A stretch of 64,000 bases of DNA, taken from the NCBI GenBank assembly GCA_002167745.1, contig NHCB01000013.1, forward strand, positions 98,215 to 162,214, in the 5' to 3' direction. Source of the DNA: Betaproteobacteria bacterium TMED22. Lineage in GTDB: Bacteria > Pseudomonadota > Gammaproteobacteria > Burkholderiales > Eutrophovitaceae. Positions 57,788 through 64,000 of this stretch are shown piece after piece. A program made the position numbers and the translations under genes. The notes beneath the pieces were generated by a model, which was given only the letters and a program-made list of their open reading frames with translations, ran no database searches and was not told the origin of the DNA. Each line of letters opens with the position of its first letter. Position 1 is the first letter of the stretch.

Positions 57788-60700
57788 ATGCTTTTTCAGC
57801 GCATGAGCACCAGCCTCCAGTTACCAACTAGCAAACTACGGACAGCGATAACGCTGAACTCAAAAAGCGGTCTTAGTCTACTTATTGCTAACTCTGCTGG
57901 GAACTCAAACTCTCCTCTCGCGGTAATCTGCCAAAAAGCGTCTGACGCTAATCGACTAAAAGAAGAAATTAAATTTTTTAATCAAGAACTGCGAGTTCAC
58001 TTACTCCCTGACTGGGAAACACTCCCATTTGATACTTTCTCGCCGCATCAAGACTTGATTTCGCAGCGCCTAGAGACGATCTATCAAATTGATACTAAGA
58101 ATATAGACGTACTGATAGTTCCAGTCATAACTGCTCTTTACTACCTACCACCCAAAGAATTTATAAACAGTTATGTATTTTTTTTAAAAACCAAAGAATC
58201 ACTAAACTTAGATGAATTTAGGGAAAAACTCCAAAAAGCTAGTTACTCCGCTGTCTCACAAGTCGTAGCTCCGGGAGAATACGCAATAAAAGGTGGGATC
58301 ATTGACGTATTTCCAATGGGCAGCGTACTCCCCTATAGAATCGATCTCTTTGACACTGAGATTGACAGCATAAGAACCTTTGATGTCGATACCCAAAGGA
58401 GTATCTACAAAGTAAATGAAATAAGATTGTTACCAGCAAGAGAATTTCCTACCGATGATGAAGCAAGAGCTAAATTCAGAACCCAATATAGGGAAATCAT
58501 AGAGGGTGATCCATCTAAAAGTCTGATTTACAAAGAGGTATCTAAAGGGTCTAATCCGCCGGGGATAGAATACTATTTACCGTTATTTTTCGACCATGTT
58601 TCTCCTTTATTAAGCTACTTAGATAATGATTGGTCTATGATTTTAGAGGGCGACCTCGCATCAGAAATCAAGGATTTTTGGACAGACACGCAATCAAGAT
58701 ACCGATTACTAAGGGGGGACCCTGAGCGACCACTCCTTGACCCCTCGAGGTTATTTGTAAGCGAAGAACTGTTTTTCTCTCAAATTAAGAAATTAAAACG
58801 CCTATCGGTTCAGAGAGTTGGTAAGGATGATAGCTATTTTTCTCGACTACCGGATCTTTCTATTAACCGTAAGCAACAGGACCCCGTAGGTAATTTAAGA
58901 TCATTCCTATCTAATTTTTCAGGAAACGTAGTCTTAATTGCAGACAGTCCGGGCAGGAGAGAAACTATTAAAACCTTATTCCACGAGCGCTCGATACAAA
59001 CAGTGGAGGTCGAGGGATGGAAACACTTACCTAGCGTGACTGAAAAGCTTCCCATCGCTGTAGGGCTTATAGATCATGGTTTTTCCTGTCTCGATGGATC
59101 GCTCGCTGTTATTACAGAATCTGAACTTTATCCACAACAAACCAGAACACTAAACAAGCGCGAACAAAAAATTTCTACGGAAAATCTTGTTAGGGATCTT
59201 TCGGAAATCCGAAAAGATGATCCAATCGTCCACCTGCAACATGGAATTGGCCGTTATAAAGAATTAGTCATATTGGATATGGGAGAAGGAGATACAGAAT
59301 TCCTCACTATCGAATACGCTGATGGAGACCTACTTTACGTACCAGTTTCACAACTCGAACTGATCAGTAGATATTCAGGTGGGCCACCAGAAACAGCTCC
59401 AGTCCATCGTCTAGGCAGCGAAAAGTGGGATAAAGCCAAGAAAAAGGCAGCCAAAAAAATTAGAGATACTGCTGCAGAATTATTAAATATATACGCACAG
59501 CGCGCCTCCAAGAAAGGAGTGTCGCGACATATAGACAAGGATGGATATGCAACTTTCTGCGAGGATTTTCCCTTCACGGTAACAAGAGATCAACACCAAG
59601 CTATCGAAGAGACCATCAGTGATTTGAAGTCCGATAAGCCTATGGATCGACTCATTTGTGGTGACGTAGGCTTCGGCAAAACGGAAGTCGCTCTTCGCGC
59701 TGCATACGTGGCTATCGCTGATAATGCCCAAGTAGCTGTTCTTGTTCCAACAACCCTACTAGCTGAGCAACACTTTCAGACCTTCTCTGACCGATTCGCA
59801 AGTCTTCCAGTACAAGTGCGCGAATTATCTCGTTTTAGAAGTAAAAAGGAGGCCTCAGAAACCATAGATGGATTAAAGGCGGGAAAAGTAGATATTGTTA
59901 TCGGAACACACAAACTACTCTCAAAGGATGTTCGATTTCATAACCTTGGTTTAATTATTGTTGACGAAGAACATCGCTTTGGTGTGCGTCATAAAGAAGC
60001 ATTGAAAGCCATACGGGCCGAAACCGATATTTTAACCCTCACCGCAACTCCTATACCGAGGACTCTCGCAATGAGTATGGAAGGTCTAAGAGACTTTTCC
60101 GTAATCACAACTCCACCGGAAAAAAGACTCTCTATCAAAACCTTTGTTATGTCATACAGCCGTGGGATTATTAGGGAAGCAGTATTAAGAGAGTTAAAAC
60201 GTGGAGGACAAATATACTACTTACACAATGAGGTGGATTCGATACAAAGAGAATTAGAAAAATTAATCGAAATAGTTCCAGAAGCATCTATAAGGATCGC
60301 CCACGGCCAAATGCATGAACGAGATCTCGAATATGTTATGCGAGATTTTTATCAAGGACGCTTCAACATTCTGTTGTGTACCACTATCATTGAGACAGGG
60401 ATAGACATTCCTACCGCAAACACCATCATCATTAATCGAGCCGAGAAATTTGGACTTGCACAACTGCACCAGCTTCGTGGAAGAGTCGGCAGATCTCACC
60501 ATCAAGCATATGCATACTTAATGACGACTGACGACGTTAAATTAAAAGGTCCCGCAAAAAAAAGGCTCGACGCAATTCAACTTATGGAAGACTTGGGGTC
60601 TGGCTTCTTCCTTGCCATGCATGACCTCGAAATACGTGGCGCCGGAGAAGTGCTCGGGGATTCCCAAAGCGGCGATTTACAAGAAATTGGATTTCAGCTA

Positions 60701-61228
60701 TATGTTGATATGTTAGATAGAGCTGTTCAATCATTAAAATTAGGAAAAGAACCAAATATAGACATCCAAATTCCACAGGGAACCGAAATCGTTTTACACA
60801 CACCAAGCCTTCTTCCAGATGAATACTGTCCTGACGTTCATGAGCGTCTTATTATTTACAAACGACTAGCGAACACCTCAGAAACAGTACAACTAGAGAA
60901 AATTGAAGAGGAGCTAATCGATCGATTCGGATTGCTCCCATCGGAATCTAAAGCCTTATTAGCATCTCATCAGCTAAGAATCATTGGGAAAAAATTAGGT
61001 ATTTCAAAAATTGACTCAGCGCCACATAAAACCACAATAGCATTTCACGCTGAGCCTCTGTGCGACCCTATGGAAATCATTGAGCTAGTACAAAAAAGAA
61101 ATGACATTCGATTCTCGGGTCCGAGCAAAATTATTTGTGAACATGAAAACCTCGAACTAACGGGGGAGCGAGTTAAATTTTTATTGGAAACTTTGAGCGG
61201 CCTATCGTTCACCAAGAAAGTTCAGTAG
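57788..61228 (+). CDS. mfd: Transcription-repair coupling factor Mfd
   Basis: Displaces RNA polymerase stalled at lesions and recruits UvrA. The 1146 residues hold an N-terminal UvrB-like module (DWETLPFDTFSPHQDLISQRLETIYQ), the polymerase-interacting domain (DPIVHLQHGIGRYKEL...LLYVPVSQLELISRY), and the translocase with Walker A CGDVGFGKTE, DEEH box IIVDEEHRFGVRHKE, LTATPIPRTLAMSMEGLRD and QLRGRVGRSHHQAYAYL. The TRCF C-terminal domain follows. An ATG at codon 6 (57803) is a possible start if the TATAAT just upstream is used. Confidence 0.97.
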   Translation: MLFQRMSTSLQLPTSKLRTAITLNSKSGLSLLIANSAGNSNSPLAVICQKASDANRLKEEIKFFNQELRVHLLPDWETLPFDTFSPHQDLISQRLETIYQIDTKNIDVLIVPVITALYYLPPKEFINSYVFFLKTKESLNLDEFREKLQKASYSAVSQVVAPGEYAIKGGIIDVFPMGSVLPYRIDLFDTEIDSIRTFDVDTQRSIYKVNEIRLLPAREFPTDDEARAKFRTQYREIIEGDPSKSLIYKEVSKGSNPPGIEYYLPLFFDHVSPLLSYLDNDWSMILEGDLASEIKDFWTDTQSRYRLLRGDPERPLLDPSRLFVSEELFFSQIKKLKRLSVQRVGKDDSYFSRLPDLSINRKQQDPVGNLRSFLSNFSGNVVLIADSPGRRETIKTLFHERSIQTVEVEGWKHLPSVTEKLPIAVGLIDHGFSCLDGSLAVITESELYPQQTRTLNKREQKISTENLVRDLSEIRKDDPIVHLQHGIGRYKELVILDMGEGDTEFLTIEYADGDLLYVPVSQLELISRYSGGPPETAPVHRLGSEKWDKAKKKAAKKIRDTAAELLNIYAQRASKKGVSRHIDKDGYATFCEDFPFTVTRDQHQAIEETISDLKSDKPMDRLICGDVGFGKTEVALRAAYVAIADNAQVAVLVPTTLLAEQHFQTFSDRFASLPVQVRELSRFRSKKEASETIDGLKAGKVDIVIGTHKLLSKDVRFHNLGLIIVDEEHRFGVRHKEALKAIRAETDILTLTATPIPRTLAMSMEGLRDFSVITTPPEKRLSIKTFVMSYSRGIIREAVLRELKRGGQIYYLHNEVDSIQRELEKLIEIVPEASIRIAHGQMHERDLEYVMRDFYQGRFNILLCTTIIETGIDIPTANTIIINRAEKFGLAQLHQLRGRVGRSHHQAYAYLMTTDDVKLKGPAKKRLDAIQLMEDLGSGFFLAMHDLEIRGAGEVLGDSQSGDLQEIGFQLYVDMLDRAVQSLKLGKEPNIDIQIPQGTEIVLHTPSLLPDEYCPDVHERLIIYKRLANTSETVQLEKIEEELIDRFGLLPSESKALLASHQLRIIGKKLGISKIDSAPHKTTIAFHAEPLCDPMEIIELVQKRNDIRFSGPSKIICEHENLELTGERVKFLLETLSGLSFTKKVQ

Positions 61229-61240
61229 ACCTTAGAAAAG

Positions 61241-61561
61241 CTAATCCCACCTTAAATCCCGCACCCAAATTTCGTCGTTTTCTATCTTTATCGGAAATGT
61301 TGCTGTCGCCTCCCAAGCTGGCGCACTTAAGGCCTCACCGGTTTTAACTGAAAATCTTGCGCCATGTCGAGGACAAACGACCTCATCACCCTCTAAGGGG
61401 CATCCACTCAAAATGGCCCCATCGTGCGTACAAACATCCTCAATCGCAAAGAATTCTCCATCTACGTTGTATATAACGACAGTAGTTCCGTCCATATCTG
61501 ATTGATGCCACTCACCGAGGGGGATGTCCCCAGTTGCGCATACTTTCTGCCACTCACTCAT
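61241..61561 (-). CDS. Rieske-type [2Fe-2S] ferredoxin
   Basis: A 106-residue small Rieske protein of the dioxygenase-ferredoxin type. Cluster ligands are Cys-His in CTHDGAILSG and CPRHGARF. It has no membrane anchor, so it is a soluble cytoplasmic electron carrier. Similar genes are often found in suf clusters, and here it follows nfu, sufU and sufS on the same strand, which favours a role in Fe-S assembly rather than ring hydroxylation. No oxygenase gene is nearby. It converges on mfd with a 12-base gap. Confidence 0.9.
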   Translation of the reverse strand: MSEWQKVCATGDIPLGEWHQSDMDGTTVVIYNVDGEFFAIEDVCTHDGAILSGCPLEGDEVVCPRHGARFSVKTGEALSAPAWEATATFPIKIENDEIWVRDLRWD

Positions 61562-61606
61562 ATTTCGTGTAGACCTCTCGAAATTAAGTTCCGAAAACAG
61601 CGGAAC

Positions 61607-62176
61607 CTAAACAGCAATTACATCGATATTTGGATCAATCTCACGGACCAACCCAGTAATGCCAGCAAGTGTTCCAGATAGTGAACTCGGGCAGCTGCCA
61701 CACGCACCTTGATAATGAACACTCAAGACATTGTCCTCTAGGCCAACAACATAAAGATCGCCCCCATCACTTTGTAGATAAGGTCTTACACGATCATCAA
61801 GTAATTCATTAATTTGCAGCAGTTTAGCCCGATCTGTCTCTGACAAAGTGGAGTCGTCGGTTTGCAGCCAACTGGCGGTTTGTGATGCCTCCTCTGAAAC
61901 CTGAGTAGCAGCAGGAGCGGATCGAATTGGCTCAGCTAAGGTCCGCATCAAATCCTTCCAATCCGCACTCCCGTCTTGAGTCACTGTTATCCAATTATCT
62001 ACGTAAAAGATAGATACAACACTATCGACCTCAAATAATTGAGTAGCAAGATCGTCCCCAGCGGCTTCTTCAACCGACTCATACGACTTAGCGACACCAT
62101 AAGTTATAGGCTCCTTGAGCACGAATTTTCGTGCGTTAGGATTAGGAGTAACTTCTAGATCAGCAATTTTGGGCAT
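61607..62176 (-). CDS. Nfu-type Fe-S carrier
   Basis: A 189-residue protein with an N-terminal Nfu_N domain (LEVTPNPNARKFVLKEP) and a C-terminal NifU-like domain (YLQSDGGDLYVVGLEDN) with the cluster-binding pair in GACGSCPSSLSGTLAGI. A linker rich in Ser, Ala and Thr separates them. This is the Nfu1/alpha-beta type rather than E. coli NfuA, whose N-terminal domain is A-type. It lies between sufU and the Rieske gene, fitting transfer of clusters from the Suf scaffold to clients. Confidence 0.92.
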   Translation of the reverse strand: MPKIADLEVTPNPNARKFVLKEPITYGVAKSYESVEEAAGDDLATQLFEVDSVVSIFYVDNWITVTQDGSADWKDLMRTLAEPIRSAPAATQVSEEASQTASWLQTDDSTLSETDRAKLLQINELLDDRVRPYLQSDGGDLYVVGLEDNVLSVHYQGACGSCPSSLSGTLAGITGLVREIDPNIDVIAV

Positions 62177-62187
62177 ATGTTAATTAT

Positions 62188-62670
62188 TTATTTTTGGGTA
62201 CCTGAGCCAGGAACTGGGTCTTTATCCCCTTCCGTCGAAATTTCACTCTGTGAGTTAATCGCCGCGATTAGTGTGTGCCATGGTAGCAGTGCACACTTAA
62301 CTCTTGAGGGAAGGTCGCGGATCCCAGAAAAAACGGCAAGACTACCAAATCCAGCTGGTTCCTCCTTATTTTCTGCCTCAGTGGTTAGCACACGAAACTG
62401 CTCAGTCAAATCAATCGCCTCAGTACAAGCTTTACCTTTCACTTTTGCGGTCATCATTGAACCAGAAGCCATGCAAATAGCACAACTCTCTCCCTCGTAT
62501 TGAATATCCTCGATCTTTTCATCAACAACATTCATGCTGACGCAGATGCGATCGCCACACAACGGGTTTATACCCTCAGCTTTGTGTGTGGCATTCTGCA
62601 CCTGACCCCAATTACGAGGTTTTTTACAATGATCTAAGATCACTTCTTGATACATTTGCTTAGAGCTCAT
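62188..62670 (-). CDS. sufU: SufU-type zinc-dependent sulfurtransferase
   Basis: A 160-residue IscU-fold protein. MYQEVILDHCKKPRNWG opens it; the conserved ligands are in NPLCGDRI, ESCAICMASGSMM and RVKCALLPWHTL. In the SufU group the cysteines hold zinc and accept sulfur from SufS for SufBCD, rather than acting as a scaffold. The insertion between the second and third cysteine motifs, present here, is typical of SufU. A 20-residue acidic tail follows. It is 12 bases after sufS. Confidence 0.93.
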   Translation of the reverse strand: MSSKQMYQEVILDHCKKPRNWGQVQNATHKAEGINPLCGDRICVSMNVVDEKIEDIQYEGESCAICMASGSMMTAKVKGKACTEAIDLTEQFRVLTTEAENKEEPAGFGSLAVFSGIRDLPSRVKCALLPWHTLIAAINSQSEISTEGDKDPVPGSGTQK

Positions 62671-62682
62671 ATTTAAAAAGTT

Positions 62683-63933
62683 CTAACTAAATATTTTCTT
62701 TGCACTTCGCACGGAGTCAACTAGTTTATCTATGTCGTCAAGCGTGTTGTACAAATAAAATGAGGCACGGGTTGTTGCAGGCACTTTATACCTTTGCATA
62801 ACAGGTTGCGCACAATGATGACCGGCTCTAACAGCAACGCCATCATCGCTGAGTAACGTAGCCATATCATGAGGATGCACACCTTGAACACCAAAAGAAA
62901 TGACACCCGCTTTTTGCGGAGCAGTTCCGTAAACTGTGAGCCCGCTGATATCTGATAATGCCTCTGTTGCGTATTGGGTTAGGACCTTTTCATGGTTTTC
63001 AATATTTTCAAGACCAATTGACTCGAGATATTTTATTGCTTCACCTAGACCAATCGCAGAAGCAATGGGAGGAGTACCTGCCTCGAACTTTGAGGGTATC
63101 TCAGCATAGGTGGTTTTTTCGAAAGTTACGGAGAGAATCATATCTCCCCCACCTTCATAAGGGTTCATTCGCTCCAACCAGTCGCGCTTCCCGTAGAGAA
63201 TACCAATACCCGTCGGCCCGCACACCTTATGCCCAGAGAAAATATAGAAATCACAATCTAAGTCTTGAAGATCAACTTTCATGTGAGGCGCCCCTTGAGC
63301 GCCATCAACCAATACTGGAATATCCTTAGCATGAGCTAATGCCACCATCTCCTTAATTGGATTTATAGTTCCAAGGACATTAGAGACATGGGTAACAGCT
63401 ATGATTTTAGTTCTATCTGACAATAGACGACGGTATTCCTCTAAATCTAATTCACCGACATCACTGATGGGAATGATTTTCAAAGTCGCGCCAACCTCCT
63501 CGCATAACTGCTGCCATGGAACAATATTCGAATGATGTTCCATGTGAGAGATGACTATCTCATCCCCAGCACGAATAAAGGTGCGGCCAAACGCGTGTGC
63601 AACTAAATTTATTGCATGCGTTGTGCCCTTGGTAAAGATCACTTCCGCTGTATCCGTGACGTTTAAAAAACGTGCCACCGTCGACCTCACTGATTCATAT
63701 GAGATCGTAGCTTGCTCAGATAGCTCATAAACTCCACGATGAATATTCGCATGTTCATACTGATGATAATGGTTGATTCGATCTATGACCGATTGAGGCA
63801 TTTGCGCGCTTGCACCACTGTCTAAATAAACCAATGGTGCGTTATTCGCAGAATTAGATAAAACAGGAAAGTCTTTTTTAATAAGCTCTGCATCTAACTT
63901 GCCGGATAGAACTTCCATATCTAGTTTATCCAT
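62683..63933 (-). CDS. sufS: Cysteine desulfurase SufS
   Basis: PLP enzyme that releases sulfur from cysteine for Fe-S assembly. VYLDSGASAQMPQSVIDRI, NIHRGVYELSEQAT, and the PLP lysine in FSGHKVCGPTGIGILYG are present. The active cysteine sits in VAVRAGHHCAQPVM, the short group II loop. Length is 416 residues. The ATG has AGGA six bases upstream. It pairs with sufU, its usual sulfur acceptor, and the operon continues past the right edge. Confidence 0.96.
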   Translation of the reverse strand: MDKLDMEVLSGKLDAELIKKDFPVLSNSANNAPLVYLDSGASAQMPQSVIDRINHYHQYEHANIHRGVYELSEQATISYESVRSTVARFLNVTDTAEVIFTKGTTHAINLVAHAFGRTFIRAGDEIVISHMEHHSNIVPWQQLCEEVGATLKIIPISDVGELDLEEYRRLLSDRTKIIAVTHVSNVLGTINPIKEMVALAHAKDIPVLVDGAQGAPHMKVDLQDLDCDFYIFSGHKVCGPTGIGILYGKRDWLERMNPYEGGGDMILSVTFEKTTYAEIPSKFEAGTPPIASAIGLGEAIKYLESIGLENIENHEKVLTQYATEALSDISGLTVYGTAPQKAGVISFGVQGVHPHDMATLLSDDGVAVRAGHHCAQPVMQRYKVPATTRASFYLYNTLDDIDKLVDSVRSAKKIFS

Positions 63934-63950
63934 CTATATCCTACCTATAT

Positions 63951-64000
63951 TCATGTTTTAGTTTGCTCCTTGATATAACTTTCGATGACACCACCCAAGG
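63951..64000 (-). CDS. C-terminal end of a gene upstream of sufS, cut by window edge
   Basis: One frame reads LGGVIESYIKEQTKT then TGA at 63953-63951, 17 bases before the sufS start and in the same direction. By position this could be the end of sufD, but 15 residues are too few to recognise. Two other frames also stop here and cannot be fully excluded. Confidence 0.35.
   Translation of the reverse strand, partial: LGGVIESYIKEQTKT

Noticed and set aside
62177-62503. 108-residue plus-strand ORF opposite sufU
   Set aside because: SufU has all its metal ligands on the minus strand; this frame has none of its own.

Overview
The window is a stretch of proteobacterial chromosome that leans AT by eye. 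It is dense in housekeeping genes, with no rRNA, CRISPR array, insertion sequence, integrase or phage gene. Gene order and protein sequences point to a Betaproteobacterium, or a lineage near the beta/gamma split. The order ndk-rlmN-ispG-hisS-yfgM-bamB-der-hfq-hflX-hflK-hflC-DUF2065-hisZ-purA-tRNA-rnr-rlmB is the kind seen in Burkholderiales. IspG, HisZ and the DUF2065 protein read like Burkholderiales versions from memory; no search was run. No gene-free gap exceeds 300 bases.

Layout. From 1 to about 46 kb nearly everything is on the minus strand. It comprises kdsA (cut by the left edge), pyrG and ppsA, with the PEP-synthase regulator ppsR divergent. Then follow the envelope and translation cluster, read right to left as rpsB-tsf-pyrH-frr-uppS-cdsA-dxr-rseP-bamA-skp-lpxD-fabZ-lpxA-lpxB-rnhB; rlmB and rnr; a plus-strand tRNA-Leu(CAG); purA, hisZ, DUF2065, hflC, hflK, hflX, hfq; der, bamB, yfgM, hisS, ispG, rlmN, ndk; tilS and accA; ggt; tolC; folD. 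Together these supply lipid A and KDO, outer-membrane protein assembly, isoprenoid and undecaprenyl carrier synthesis, ribosome components and recycling, nucleotides, and membrane-protease control. Many neighbours overlap by four bases, suggesting translational coupling.

Accessory region, 43.9-56.5 kb. A stand-alone molybdopterin oxidoreductase is divergent from a tightly packed nine-gene plus-strand run. The run encodes a VOC-fold protein, a PaaG-like enoyl-CoA isomerase, an outer-membrane efflux lipoprotein, a periplasmic adaptor, an ABC ATPase, a MacB-type permease, a PaaH-like hydroxyacyl-CoA dehydrogenase, a secreted Abhydrolase_10 protein whose expected nucleophile serine is glycine, and an SGNH esterase. 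This mix of acyl-CoA enzymes around a complete tripartite exporter is the best candidate here for an undescribed system; its substrate cannot be read from the sequence.

Right end. ispD-ispF face mfd, which converges on an Fe-S module (Rieske ferredoxin, Nfu, SufU, SufS) that continues past the right edge.

Regulatory signals include a two-hairpin leader and promoter before rpsB, an attenuator-like terminator between rpsB and tsf, a near-consensus promoter for tRNA-Leu, and three GTTAAC palindromes around the ndk promoter. The tRNA-Leu gene lacks the invariant D-loop GG and has C instead of T at position 55, which makes its function doubtful.
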